A DNA stretch of 64,000 nucleotides. Source: Dipteris shenzhenensis (taxonomy: Eukaryota > Polypodiophyta > Polypodiopsida > Gleicheniales). A program made the position numbers and the translations under genes. Below are positions 1-12,696 of this stretch, in pieces. Each line of letters starts with the position of its first letter. Position 1 is the first letter of the stretch. The notes under the pieces are model-generated. The model saw nothing but the letters and a program-made list of their open reading frames with translations. It did no database searches and was not told where the DNA came from. The DNA is taken from assembly GCA_047967505.1 (NCBI GenBank), contig CM106540.1. One strand, given 5' to 3'.

Positions 1-1365
1 AGGTAGGGGACTTGAGAAGAGAGGCTAGACTAGATAGAGTCTACTTGGCTCAATCACTGATTGACCAAGCTCTAGGTGTCAAGCAAGTCACCTTTTCCTC
101 TCTCTCTTTCAGATCATAAACTAGTGTTAGCTTCTATAGACGTAGGATTTGGAAAGAAAGGTAACTCTTGGTTTAAGGTTGACCCTTCCCTATTTAAGCT
201 GCAGACAGTACAAAACAGATCATAGAGAGTTGGTACTTTTCTTTTGTAGCAGCTGAATCTATGGCATAGGGATGGAAGGTTGCTATTGAAAAGGTACAGC
301 CAATTCTTAAGGAAGCCAAAAAGAACAGGGAAGCCATAAGAGCAAAAAGGATGGACAAGCTTAAGACATACATTGAGGACTTGGAACAAAGAGCTAGAAA
401 CAATGAAATCAATGCCCAACAACAGTTATTAAGCAAAAGAAAGGAAGTCAGAATACAAGAACAGATTAAGCTTCATAATGCCAATATCGACTTTAGAGAG
501 TGGTGGGTAGGCAAAATAGACAGGCCAACCAAAGAGAATTTTAAGAGGATAAAAAAAAGAGGAAGCAGGAGGAAATCCCTTTGCTATAGAAGGATGATGG
601 AGACTTGGCCCATTTAGAAACAGAAAATATAGAGATATTAGTCAGCCATTTCAGAAACCTACTAGGCATAGTGGATTTCATAGACCATAATGTTCTAGAG
701 GCAAGATTGAAGTACCATGCAGCCAAACAACCATAATCTAGATAGAAATCAACTGGAAATAGAACTATCCCTCCAAGAGCTTAAAGAGGTTGTTTTTGCA
801 ATGGCTGATGGCAAAACCCCTAGTGAGGATGGGCTTCCTGTTGAATTTTACAAAGTCTTTTGAGACACTATTGGCCCTTCCTTACTGGCTGTCTGGAATG
901 AGAGTATCCAACAGGGGCTACTCCCAGAGCATTTAAATGGAGGTGTCATTAAACTTATTCCAAAGGAAGGGGACAGAACAGTGCTAAAAATTTGGAGGCC
1001 CCTTACCATGCCAATCTGTTCATATAAGATATATGCTAAAGCAATTGCATTGAGACTGAGACACAAGAAAGACGGACAAGTGGATCCTGGAAGAGCAAAA
1101 AGGTTTCATCAAGAACAAACATTTATTGGAGCCAATCATGAATCTCTAGGAAGGGTGCACACATGCTAAGGAAAGCAAGCAAGAGATATGTCTTATTGAG
1201 ATAGATTTTGATGAGGCCCATGATAGACTCATCTGGTACTTTCTTCTTCAGTCACTCAAAAGCTTGGGTTTGGGGAAGAACTTTATCTCCTATGTAGCCT
1301 TGCTACTATCAAATGCTTCTGCAAAGGTTTGTGTGAATGGCGAGATGTCTCAGAGTTGTATGTTA
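1..1365 (+). mobile_element. L1-type LINE ORF2 remnant, cut by the window edge
   Basis: Translated fragments in several frames match a plant L1-type ORF2 read left to right. Near 1-170 is the end of an apurinic endonuclease domain (LDRVYLAQSLID, then SDHKLVLASIDVGFG). A charged linker follows at 351-600. At about 760-1070 is the start of reverse transcriptase (ADGKTPSEDGLPVEFYK; IWRPLTMPICSYKIYAKAIA). At about 1195-1360 is the motif A region (EIDFDEAHDRL). Frameshifts and stops separate the pieces, so it is non-functional. Homology stops abruptly at about 1361-1365, where unrelated AT-rich sequence starts with TGTTAAAAC, so a secondary insertion or deletion probably removed the rest. Confidence 0.85.
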
Positions 1366-4300
1366 AAACTAGTTACTACCAATTAGTCTACTAGTGATCA
1401 CTAGACATTAACTTACTTTGCTAAATTGGTTTATCTTTAACTGATAGAATTGGTTACATAACATAACATAACAGGGGTAGGTGGGAATGGACTAGTTAAT
1501 TAGCTTGATGGAGTGGAGAGCACAGACTAGGTGAAGTGATAATGCTGGGGGGATGACTTAATTTTTAGCCACTAGGCTCGTATGCAATTATAGCCACCGA
1601 GATTGCGTACACTTATAGATGAAACCTCATATTATTTCTACTGCACCCCCAATATTATTGCAACTAAATTTGACCCTCCAAAGGAGATTTGGCCCTCCCC
1701 CCCCCCGCCCATTTGATAGAAGTGCCACATTGGAAAAAATTCCTTGTAGTTCCTTGAAGAGATGCCTTCAAAATCCCAATTATCCTTCAAAAGGAACCTT
1801 GGTATACCATGTTGACTTCCAATGTAGTGACTCGGTGGGTGCTGGTGGATATTTAAAGTGCCATGTAGCTAGCAAAGTGCTATTCAATTGCTTGTTGACT
1901 TCACACTACTCCATCTTTGTTTTCAACCACTCTCGCCTCTTGCTCCACCACCCTTGTCTCCGTATCCACCATCCTCTTCTCCTACTCCACCTTTGTGTCC
2001 TGCTACACCTTCGTCTCTTGCTCCACTCCATGTCTCAACTCCTTATTCCATTCTTTATCCTAGCTACCACCAAAGTCGTGACACTTCTCTCCTACAATTA
2101 GAGATTGGGATAAATGTTGCTAGACCTTCAATGGTTTTGCAATTTTCCCAATTTAGTATTTGCAAATAGCACACATAAGTCATCCATCATGGGAGTTTAT
2201 TTGTATGTTCTATATGGCCACATGCCCAGGTGGTCAAGGCCACAAAAGTTATCTTGATGGAGTTTTTGTGACGTCAAGCACTTGATCGACTAGAGGATCA
2301 GAATTCTAATTAGAGACAACTCAACATTTGGCTTCTTTGTCAAGTGTAAGAAAGGTTAAGTAGCTCAAGCGTTTGTTGAGATTTCTTGGATAAAACAAAC
2401 ATTTTTTGTAGCAAGTTCTTTCTTATGTCAAAAGCACTCTTTTTGTGTAATACAAACATGTTTTAGTGATACAAACTCGTTATTGTTTAAGACTAATACA
2501 AATGTGTATAAAACTTTTTATTGATTTGGTCTTAAAAATGGACACCAGGAAACCTATCAAAGTGCAGAGATTTTAGTGTCTTTTTGCTAAGATCTCAATA
2601 TTTAAGTGTCTGTGTCATTGTGGCCAAGCACAATAAAAGGTCGACTAAGTCTTAACCTAATATAGTATAGAGTTGGAATATGTTAAGAGGAAAAGAACTT
2701 ATTTGAAAAGACCAATGTTTATATGATTTTTGGTAAATATTAAGATATAATCCATGTTACGCTTAGGATTGCCAGGAGGGCTACAAAAAAGTGTGGGTTG
2801 ATGTGAGCCATCACGGTGGTGGGCATGGCTAGTTTTGACCATCTTGGTTAAGCTTTAGGATTTTCCTTAGTCTAAAAAAATTTCATGCGGGTTGATGTGT
2901 CTAGTTTTAGTGGGAGGGGTATATCCATCATGGTGGTTTCAACCATCATGATGGTGGACATGGGCAATACACCTAGCCATCATGATTATCGATGTCACAT
3001 GGTTGGAATAGATGCAGAGATTGACATGGCTATGGCATTTGTCTAGCAAGCACGGTGGTTGGCATGGTTGTATGTCCTTCATGAAGAATCCTATCCATGG
3101 CTTAAAAGATGCCAAGCAGTTTTACATGCAGGGAATGTGGAATGTCATCGTTGCACAAAGCTTTGATCATGTCAGTAGTGTTGGTGCAATAAAGATGGCG
3201 ACTAGCAAAAACTTTTGTTGGGGCCCTTCACATGGAGAAAAAACTTAACGAGCATGTGCACTAGTTTAGGTCATCACAACCCGTCTGCCAATTTTATAAT
3301 CCCCCTTGTCCATGTGCATAGTGGCATGCCCCAAAAGTGTTTTGTGCTTGGCTACACCCAAATCGTGCATTGACCCTACACCCAATCATTCATTGGCTAG
3401 CCAAATCTTTACATCAAGTACAACAACCCATCAGATTTATGCTATGGAAAAAAGTAGGCAATAAGTGAGGCTAGACATAAATTTCTTGGGAACATGGTGC
3501 CAGTCAAAAGAGGAGTGATAGGGAAAACCTATTGGATGTTCACTTATATATGGTCACTAGAAGATATCCTTCACTCCAAGATATGTATAGATCTCATGAG
3601 CCATGGATGGCAATGGCTAAAGCACTCATAGAGGTTCTGACTTGTGCATGGTAAGACTTAGGATTAATGATGGTAGATGGGGGGATATAGTGAATAGTTC
3701 CCAACAAGTTTGGGTGGTAGCTGCACCTCTCCTTTCTCATTTGACAATTTCATGGAAGCGGGTGTTGGCACATACCAAATGCAAGCCCTCTAATCAAAGG
3801 TGACAATTGAGTTCTATGGCAGGTGAAGTTGTGGCTACTTCTTAACTTTTAGAGCAGCCTATCAAATTGACAGAGTAGCTAAAACTTGGTCCCAATGGCT
3901 TGGTTGGGGTTGGTGAGGATCTGGGATGCTTTGTTGCCCCATAGAGGCCACGTACTATCATTTCAAAAAGTTTGATTATACTCTTGGGTCTCTTGAGGCC
4001 ATGCATTGTTGTGGGGAAATGTGAGGGCCTTTGTGCAGCATTTGGTGACATTCCTCAGGTGGAGAACCAACAATCTTGGTTAGATTTGCTATTTAAAAAA
4101 CTTCAAGATGTCTAATGTACGACCAATTAAGTCTATTGTGTGATGGTGAAGAAGAAGCATTGGCTCACTCAGAAGAATGATCGAGTATGGCACACCCAAA
4201 AGAGTAGGATAAAGTGGAAGAAAGTACTTTTGTAGAGTTAATGCTCTAAGATTCCATATCAAGGGAAAGTGTTCGTCTGGTGCATGCTAGTGGGAGATCT

Positions 4301-4419
4301 ACCAATGGGAAAGTGTTCATCTAGTGCATGCTAGTGGGAGGTCTAGGGAGGGAAATCTTGGATTTCACATGGTGGCCATGTGGCCATGTGTAAAATTATT
4401 TTGAAAAATATATCTCTAT

Positions 4420-4422
<3 letters not shown>
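1366..4422. other. No recognisable gene; degraded intergenic sequence
   Basis: Open frames are short and low-complexity, including a Pro/Leu/Ser-rich frame near 1890-2170 produced by a CT-rich tract. Short imperfect repeats of a CATCATGGTGGT-like motif occur around 2805-3065. I see no domain, convincing splice structure or RNA gene here. It is probably old transposon debris. Confidence 0.5.

Positions 4423-4486
<64 letters not shown>
4423..4486. repeat. (GA)n microsatellite
   Basis: About 32 uninterrupted GA dinucleotides. Confidence 0.98.
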
Positions 4487-4488
<2 letters not shown>

Positions 4489-4799
4489 TTAATTGGAAAA
4501 ATCCTCGCATAAAGAAATGATCTAAACTTGGGTTGCATTACACATTAATATTCTAATATGTGAACACTCACTATTTAAATATTTTGGCTTTTCATAAGCA
4601 GTAATTATGATACTATATTTGTATGTGTTCATTTTTTGGGTAGCTAATTCAATCAAAATTGGGTACTAGATGGATATTGTGGTGGTCAAACCCTATCTAT
4701 CCCTCCATGTGGTAATGTAATGTGGAATCCAAAGTAATGGTTCCCTCTACTATCCCTTTTTAAAGGGAAATTTTTGTCCTCTCACATCTTGCTTAGAGA

Positions 4800-5264
4800 T
4801 ACCTAATGTGTATCGATTGTAGTTTGATACCATACCCACATCTTTTATATGGCTATGCAGTGTAAAGGGCCATGGTTGTTATGGTGCCAACCACCCTTAT
4901 CACAAACGGGTGAGAAATGGATTTGTAAAAGAGAGAGTGTGTGTGTGTGCGTGCATGCATGTGCACGTGCGTGTGTGTGTGCATGAGTCAAGTGACTTGC
5001 TAGGTATCAATCTAACATGATGCTTTCATGGATTAAAGGGACTCATAACCTTGATTTATGAAGGGAAGTTGTGTTAGTAGATCATCAAATGTAGCTACTC
5101 TATGGACATTTCTATATATGTATTTTCTCATATTGAAAAGAAGATTTCAAAAATAGCTTTTACATGTATACTTTGGCCTTCTTGTGTGCTCAGAATTTCT
5201 TCCCTAATTTACTTCCTTCAATCATCATGATTGTGCATGTCAAATTGCCATCTAGTTTACAACA
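4800..5264 (+). repeat. LTR (3' portion) of an LTR retrotransposon
   Basis: The segment ends in ...ACAACA and is followed after one base by a tRNA-iMet primer binding site, the classic right end of a 5' LTR. Its left limit was not found. Positions 4800-5045 match, in reverse complement, the repeat units at 11150-11790 and the short piece at 5505-5562. This shows a dispersed LTR family present in both orientations. A (GT/GC)n tract sits inside at about 4934-4984. Confidence 0.65.
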
Positions 5265-5265
5265 T

Positions 5266-5277
5266 TGGTATCAGAGC
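5266..5277 (+). other. Primer binding site (initiator tRNA-Met type)
   Basis: TGGTATCAGAGC matches the 3' end complement of plant initiator tRNA-Met, the usual primer site of Copia and many other plant LTR elements. It lies one base after the LTR end. No gag follows; a LINE occupies the sequence from 5563. Confidence 0.8.
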
Positions 5278-5550
5278 CAACAATCTTGGCCGGATGGCTA
5301 GCCCACTTTATCACACACATTCATGATGATGGTAAACAAGGGAAACAAACTATGAACCACATGAGAAGTCCAAAGAATGCATGTAAAATATTCTTTCAAT
5401 CTTCTATTTGGTATAAGAAAGATACATACATAGAAATCTCCATAGAATAATTGAACTTGGTGATCTATACACACACATTCACTCCATAAATCAACGTTAT
5501 AGATCCCTTTAATAAAGGTCATGAAAGCCTCATGTTAGGTTAATATCTAA

Positions 5551-5562
5551 CAAATCACTCGA
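5551..5562. repeat. Target-site duplication, left copy, of the 5.6-kb LINE
   Basis: CAAATCACTCGA here and CAAATCACTTGA at 11150-11161 bracket the LINE, with one mismatch. Joining the flanks at this motif restores the continuous repeat seen intact at about 11546-11600, which supports a real insertion site. Confidence 0.75.
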
Positions 5563-5824
5563 GTTTTTTCCCCAAAAATCATGCCAACTTATAGTAAGGG
5601 GTGGCTAAACCCAAAAAGCTAGATGCAAAATTTGGTTGACTGTTAGGGCAAACTGCCCACAGCCTACACTAGAATCCAATAAAATTTTATATCATGGAAT
5701 GACCACCAAGAGCTCCCTCTTTTGGACAATCGAGGATAGATAAAAAATGACCACCTTAGCCCGTGCAAGGATCGTCAGCACCCTCACTCTAGTGCCCAAA
5801 TTAATGTGAAACACTTGCTAATTT

Positions 5825-8800
5825 CTAGCAAAATAAATTGGTAGCAAAAGGGACACCCTCAAATACAACCAACAACTCATCAGAGTAGAAGTCAGCCGCT
5901 CTGAATCCCCTAGCAACACAGATTTCCACGATGTTCCTTACCGCCATTTGCAATCTTGACCACACCTCCCTAACAACTTGGCATTTCCAAAAGTGGTGTC
6001 TCACTTGCTCTACCACATGATCACACAAAGCACAAACTTAAGAAATGTTCATCCAACAAGTCAGTCTACACACATCAAGAGCACGTTTAGAATCCTTTTT
6101 TTTCCCAAAAATGAGGATTTATATTAAAAATGAGGGTTTATATGTAGAATCTTCCAAAGAAGAAAATTGATTTTAATTTCCTTAGCATCCTAGCCCTCCA
6201 GGTTTCCCTACACCTCCTCTCCCACCGCTTTGGGATCCTTCTTAAATCCCTTTGCCATTCAAAGTCACGAAAAGCTCATGATTAGGCACCAATTGACTGT
6301 AAACATCTTTAGCTGAGATATTACAAAGATTAACCCCTCATAACCCATTGATTATGTATCCAATCCGGGGAAGGGGTTGGATGGCCATTACTGAGGAACA
6401 TCCCCCACCAACCTGGCAAGGATGTTAGCTTGAAATATTCTTTAACCTCAGCAAGAGGCTTCCAACCTAACATTCCAAAGATCAAGCCAATAGTGCAACC
6501 CGTTCTTATGCAAGGCTATTGCCCTATTCATGTTGTGTGTAGCCACCAGATTATCCCCAACCAACCAACCCCATCCCCACCATATATTTTGCAATAGACT
6601 CGGATCCCCTTAAACCCATTCTATCATTCCAAACCGTTGTATCACCCAATTGCTTCCATGCATCAACCAAACCTAAAACCAAGTTCAAACCTTTGATCTT
6701 AAGCGATAACCAAGAGATCACGATCCTACCAAGAGAGGACCACCCATCTACCCACACCACCTCAACCTATGGAGCTTGGCATTCCAAAACCCATGGAGGT
6801 ATCCATTTACATAGGGGAGAACAATTTCTAAGGCCAACACCTCCCTGCAGCTTAGATGCCTTTAGTTGATCCCAAGGGATATAATGTAGTGTTTGAGAGC
6901 TTCCTTCTTCTACCCACAAAAATAATTTTTAAAGCTTCTCTATCTCTTGCCAGTGAGATTTTTTTAAATGCCAACTGTAGCCACATAGGTGCCTGTTAGC
7001 TAAAAACACATGCTTGACGACCAATAGCCTAGCATTCCACCCAAGACTCAGACCAATACCAAGCCCTCACCTTCTCAACTATTTTATCCTTGAACCATTA
7101 ACATCGTTGTCTTAAGGTGAGCCTCGACCCTAATGGGCCCCCCAACTACCAGATTATTGCACCCCCTTGTTGCAGCCATTTAACTAGCAAACCATCAGTC
7201 CAATCAAGCTTGGCATCCAAATAGGTACGTAATCCAAATGACTTATTTCAACTACACATAGATCCCAAGTTCACATAGAAGGTGTCCACGACCTCACACA
7301 AGAAGGTCACATTCTAGCAATCTTCCTGAACCATTGTCACTATGTCATCTGCAAACAACTAATATAACACTTGGTTCCCAGAGGGGAGTATTACCCGTCT
7401 AAGCAAATCCTTTTGCATACCATGCTTCAGGAGGCCCATCAAGGTAACCATGCACAGAGAAAAGAATAAGGCGGGAAATGGGCAGCCTTGTCTAATAGAT
7501 CTTTGAAGATCAAAAGAACAAACTACTCCCCCCATTAAGGCATAAAATAGCTGAGGAATTACCCTATAAAGCCCTGACCATCTTAGCAAAGACCCAACTA
7601 GATCCCACGTGAGTCAAGATAGCATTAATAAAGTCCCACCAAATGCTTTTTTACATCTTATCTAGGTCCACCAAACCAACTCTGGGTAGACAAACAGGCA
7701 TAGTCCAAAACCAAAGACACATTCAAAATAGTTTTAAAGATAGTTCTCCCTTTGACAAATCAATTCTTCTCCATATCAACCAAATGCATGCATCTAGATT
7801 CCTTGTATCCAAAGGAAAGTGCCTTATCTATAATTTTATATGACGTATTCAACATATGAATGGGTGATAGTCTCCCACTCTTATCCTATTCTTTCTTTTG
7901 GGAAACAATTTCATGACACCATCATTAACATCAGCATGTAAGCATCCATGAGCTAAAATTGCATTTGCCATATTGACCAAATCAAACTTAACCACATCTC
8001 AAAAGAAAAGTAAAATTCCACCGTAAACATGTTAAGGCCTGGGGATCTATCATTCTCCATCACAGAAAGGGTATCCCATAATTCCTGAGCAGTAAGGCTC
8101 TGAGGCAACTTCATCATATCCTCCTCTATATCCCGCACCTTGATTAGCTCCAATACTTTTCGAACAGTAGAGTGCCACTCCTCATTTTGATAGGTAGGCA
8201 TACCCACAATGACATTCAACTCATTCTTGAAAACCTTGACTATATGCCAAAGTCAATCACTACCTTCCCCTAAGCATCCTGAACACAGTCCACTACTTTT
8301 TGAATATGCTTTCTCCTTACGAATTGAAAGAACGCCTTTGAGGGTGTCTCCACCCTCCAACTATAACTGACAACTCAAAATTCTAGCATGTTCAGCCCTA
8401 GACAGGTCAGCCTCTTTCAAGGCCCCTTCTATCTCTACCAGGAGAGCAAAAATTACCAAATCAAACGGAGTCAAGGGCCAAAGCCATGATAAGAGATTCT
8501 TTATCCTTAACCAGTAGCTCATCTTACTTAGCTCTAGTAAGTCTTACTTGCTTATCCCAATCCCGTGCTGCCAAATGAATCACTCTGATCCTTGCATCCC
8601 AGCAGAGACACAGGTCTTCCACCAGCAAGGTACCCTTCTTCCACTTAGCTTCCACAAGAGCACAAAGACTCTGATTAGTCAAACGAACCTTGTTAAATTT
8701 AAAAGGAATGTCATAAGAACGACCCACCATTCTTGGAGTTGAAAAGCTCCGTTCGATGGGGAGATGATTTGAGACACTCGTCTGATGCCACAGACCACTT

Positions 8801-9587
8801 TTCCAAGAAGCATGCATCCACCAACCTTCATCCGAGGTATCAAACCTATCCAATCTGCAAGTGCGAAAAGTCATCCCCTTTCCTTGAGTTATTCCAAGTG
8901 AATCCCTCTAGCCCCTGAGCATTGAGTTCAAGACAATCCACCAGACCCCAATCAAGCACAAATTCCTCCCAGAGATCCTTCTAGCCTCCCATAATACCCC
9001 TCCTCAGGGATGACCTATCTACCCCACTAACTGTCATATTCCAATCCCCCCCAAGCAACCACAGACATACTAGCACTCAAGTCTCTCCAACAGGCTCTCC
9101 TACCACCCGTACCATTGGGAGTATACACACTCACAACATGAAAAGCAAAACCCTTAATTGAGACCTCAACAGCCACAAAATTCCCATTGCTATCTCTAAA
9201 CAACTCCCTCACTCCATGCTGATCCCTAACCAGAATGGCAGTGCTTACCCTCCCATAGATAGCAAAATTTGCTATAGCCTAATACCCAATCTACTTGAAG
9301 GAGAACCAAGAATCAACATCCCCACGCTTCAATTCTTGAAGGACTACATTAGGATGCCTACAATTCACTAGACTCACACACTTTCTTTGTTTTACCGGAC
9401 AACAGCAAGCATGCAAATTCCAAGAGACCACCGATACTATAGTAAGCTCCCTACTCTTGTCACAAATAGAGCTAATGTAAGAAGGCTTTAAGTACATCAC
9501 GGAGGAAATGGAACCTGTTTTCCTTACCACCCTTCCTAGTTCTCGTTGTCCTTGGTTCATTTGGCATCGACCGAGACAAGAGGGCAT
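5825..9587 (-). pseudogene. LINE ORF2 (endonuclease, reverse transcriptase, zinc-binding C terminus), broken
   Basis: Domain order on the minus strand: the endonuclease start at 9587-9291 (VVSWNLHACCC, then a QELK segment); mid endonuclease at 9212-9027 (VVSVYTPNG); the endonuclease end at 8874-8524 (LDRFDTSDEGWWMH); the reverse-transcriptase N terminus at 8219-7953 (DRSPGLNMFTVEFY); the central RT at 7589-7359 (FDLQRSIRQGCPF and PSGNQVLY). The zf-RVT-like C terminus is at 6028-5825 (CDHVVEQVRHHFWKC). At least six frame breaks are visible. In an active element this protein nicks target DNA and reverse-transcribes the LINE RNA. Confidence 0.85.
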
Positions 9588-9899
9588 TCCAACAAGCCTC
9601 TTCCGTCAGAGGCCTCTTACCTCAAGTCTTTTCTTCAAGCATTCTCTTTTTTTTATTTGCATCCGGCATCTCTGCTTCCTCAAGCCGTAATACCCATTGC
9701 ATTATCTTCTACTTCCGCTAGAATGTCACTACACAGTTCTATGCCCCTCCCTGAGGCAAAGCTTTAGAAGTATCCATACCCACCAGACCCACCTATTACA
9801 CTTCATCATGAGAAGACACTCTTCACCCCAACAATAGTATATCCAAAGATTCACTAGCCTTTTTTCTTCATGTAGGAGATTCGTCTTCAAAACATCACT

Positions 9900-10950
9900 C
9901 TATTGAGGCAGGATAGGACCAGCGTTCGGACTGACTTGAATAAACCTTCCTTTTTTAGAGACCAACCTCCAAGGTCCCTCCTTTGCAGGACTAGCCATTT
10001 CATCAACAAAAAATTCCCAACTCCCGTTTTTCATGTGCCTGAGAGTTTTTCCAAGGAAGATCATTCTGAATGTTACATGCATCCTCATGTACCAGTTGCC
10101 CTTGCTCGGAAGGGACATTATTTGGCTCGGACAACCCTCGAGCCAGCTTCTTATTTTGCGATTGTTTCGGACATTCATGAACAAAGTGACTTGGCTCTTT
10201 TGCATAGAAAACAAGCATCTGAAAAAGGCCCAAAATGAATCCGTTGCTCCAAGAAGACACCATCTCTAAAGGCAACTTGCACCACCTCAGGAACGTCTAA
10301 ACTACGATCCCACAAAATCTAGGCTTTCCTAATACTAGAGTTTCTTCTAGAAGCAGGGGGGATGAACAAGACTTCCCTAGTGGCGACACCAGTCTCTCAA
10401 CACCGCCTCCTAGCCACGAAGGCGGTTCCCAAGAACTCCACCCAAACTTGATACTCATGATAGATGAATTCATCCATAGTAAAAGAAGGACACCAAGGAA
10501 TAACCCAAACCACAGCACGAGAGGAGAAGAAAGATCAACCCACAAGCTCATTTTGCACAGCTTGTGGCACACATTTAAGAAGACATAAATCTTTACCGGC
10601 ATACCTTGTAGAATACCAAGACGATGGAATATCACACTCGTAGATAAGAAACTGCTCCAACTCACCAACAAACAACACCCTCCTCATAAAAAACAAGTAC
10701 ACCTCTCAAACTCCAATTTGACAACATGCAATGGCATTTCACAGACCATCAGAAGTTTCTTATTGCCCAACAACCCTTTCTCTCAGCTTCCCTAGTTCTC
10801 CAAGCAAGCTCCTATTTGAGCATGGCACAAGCTTCTTTCTCCGACAAGGCCGAAAAACCACTCACAATCTTGCGAGAAGTCACATTTGCACATAAGAGAG
10901 GGCCATCAAGCTCCTTTCCACTCTTTTCACCACTTATAACATCCCCAACC
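9900..10950 (-). pseudogene. LINE ORF1 (DUF4283-like plus zinc-knuckle region), broken
   Basis: Upstream of ORF2 on the minus strand. Around 10560-10380 the translation resembles the DUF4283 domain of plant LINE ORF1 (an ...IPWCPSFTMDEF... segment, then VWVEFLGTAFVARR). At 10240-10170 there is a degenerate zinc knuckle (FYAKEPSHFVHECPK), with the first cysteine pair damaged. A hydrophilic, Lys-rich tail follows. ORF1 proteins bind LINE RNA. Several frameshifts make this copy non-coding. Confidence 0.65.
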
Positions 10951-11149
10951 TCGACATCATCACCAGACTCCCCCGATCCTTTTGACTTCGACCCCTAGTA
11001 CACCTTTCCCTCACCATTCACCTCAGTCATTAGATCCTTGAAACGATGTTTCACACCCTCCTCAATCTCACACTCCATCACCTCTCTACATGGCTAGCAT
11101 GCACAGAGCCCAATGGCACTAAACTCAAACTCAAAGGGTTGGCATTGCC

Positions 11150-11790
11150 CAAATCACTTGACTTGCTCACCCTCACCCACTCTTTTACAAATCCATCTCT
11201 CACCCCTTTGTCATAAGGGTGGCTTGCACTATAACAACAACGGCATGTTAAAGGTTGGTTTTACTCCTTAAATTAATGAAAGGCTCATGTTAGGTTAATA
11301 CCTAACCAATCACCTGACTTACTTACACTCACCCACTCTTTTAAAAATCCATCTCTCATGCCTTTGTGATAAGGGTGGCTTGCACCATAACAACAATGGC
11401 ATGTAAAAGGTCGATTTTACATGGGTATGCTATTGAACCATGATTGATTTTACTCCATGTGGTATCAAGCCACAATTGATTTTACATGGGTTTAGTATCG
11501 AACCACAGTTGATGCACATCAATTCCTTAAATTAATGGCAGGCTCATGTTAGGTTAATACCTAGCAAATCACTCGACTTAGTGGCACTCACCCACTCTTT
11601 TACAAATCCATCTCTCACACCTTTATAAGGGTGGCTTGCACCATAACAAGCCATAACAAGAATGGTACGCAAAGGTCAATATTACATGGGTATGGTATCG
11701 AACCACAATCGATTTTACTTCATGTGGTATCAAACCACAATTGATTTTATGTGGATACGGTATCTAGCCACGAATGATCCACATCAATTT
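11150..11790 (-). repeat. Tandem LTR-derived repeat array (about 2.5 units)
   Basis: Three diverged units start near 11150, 11310 and 11567. Each carries ACCCACTCTTTTAC/AAAATCC, TAAGGGTGGCTTGCAC and CATAACAACAATGGCATG blocks, and units 2 and 3 carry GTTAGGTTAATACCTA. The complete unit is about 257 bp. Orientation is given relative to the LTR with primer site at 4800-5277, which is the reverse complement of these units. The first copy begins with the right-hand target duplication of the LINE (11150-11161). Confidence 0.75.
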
Positions 11791-12696
11791 CCTCATCTCC
11801 ACCTAGGGTTAAGAGCCTTGATTTTGTATATCCAAGAATGGTTTGGATCTTCAAATTATTGGAACTCAATGCTTGCGCATTAGGACAAAAAGTGACATGC
11901 CTTATTGCATAGGAAAATCCCAAACAAAGCTCAAACGAAAAGGAAGTTGAGATTGATTTGATGTGGCTTGTGAATTGATGCAAACAAAACTTTTCTTTTG
12001 AAAAGCCCCTAGAAGTTACCCTAAATAATTGGACTCTTGTCTCATCACATCACATGACTATGAATTTGCAATCTTTTGTTCATAACTTTTGTGGATCTCC
12101 TTTTATTCAAGGATTGGATCAAGACAAGTAATCTACCATCCAGAGCGTATGAATGAAGTGATGATTTAGCAACCTAGAGTGACTAAGGATACTGAGTCAT
12201 AAAGAAAGGACTAAGGAAAAATTGTTGGCGTTGGTGTTGTAGGTGTGTTGCCCACACTATTCCCTTGAAGGCTTCCAAAGAGACGCATTGAGAAGCCCTA
12301 GTAAAATGGCTTGGCAAGAAAATAGGTACCATATCTTTGGAGGTAAGAGCTTTGGTGATTGGTGCTTCATTTTTAGGCTTTGTAGGAGGTTGGCATTCCC
12401 AAGGCTCTGGCACAGGTGGTGTGGCCCAGTATAGCACAAGGGTGGAATGGTTTTTTTGCTCCTCAAATATAAGGAATAAGAGGAAAGTGGGTCACATGGG
12501 AAGAAGCATTTGTTGTGAGCTTCCTCAGTCCTACCTCTCCTTCTACCTAAAAGAAAGCTGCTGCTCTGCTTCTTCTTCTTCTTCTTCATGTTTTCTTATT
12601 CCATGGACGCAGCCGGCCTCACTTCTCCTGCTTTACTGCTGCTGCTTCATCTGCATCTTTATCATCGCCACAGCTCCCCCGTCCTCTCATCCCTCC
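11791..12696. promoter_or_regulatory. Upstream region and 5' UTR of the GT14 gene
   Basis: No recognisable gene. A TATA-like TCAAATATAAGG lies at about 12464-12475. A pyrimidine-rich CTTCTTCTTCTT tract follows at about 12568-12590, a common plant 5' UTR feature. The downstream frame stays open back to 12337, but that translated portion shows no domain and is best read as leader. The transcription start is not determinable from sequence alone. Confidence 0.4.

Larger units (their letters stand above)
5563..11149 (-). mobile_element. Near full-length L1-type LINE (decayed)
   Basis: Reading on the minus strand, the element has a 5' leader, ORF1 (about 10950-9900), ORF2 (about 9590-5825) and a 3' UTR ending in a short A-run (the T-run at 5564-5569). 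Its length of about 5.6 kb fits a complete plant L1. Twelve-base near-identical duplications flank it. Frameshifts and stops throughout both ORFs mean it cannot encode its own machinery. It is inserted in an LTR-derived repeat. Confidence 0.85.

Noticed and set aside
1619-2169. Proline/leucine-rich frames
   Set aside because: They derive from a CT-rich tract; no start context or domain.
12337-12696. Upstream in-frame extension of the glycosyltransferase (120 residues)
   Set aside because: It contains CTT-repeat-derived Ser runs and no conserved segment. The downstream ATG at 12697 gives the usual short cytoplasmic tail plus membrane anchor.
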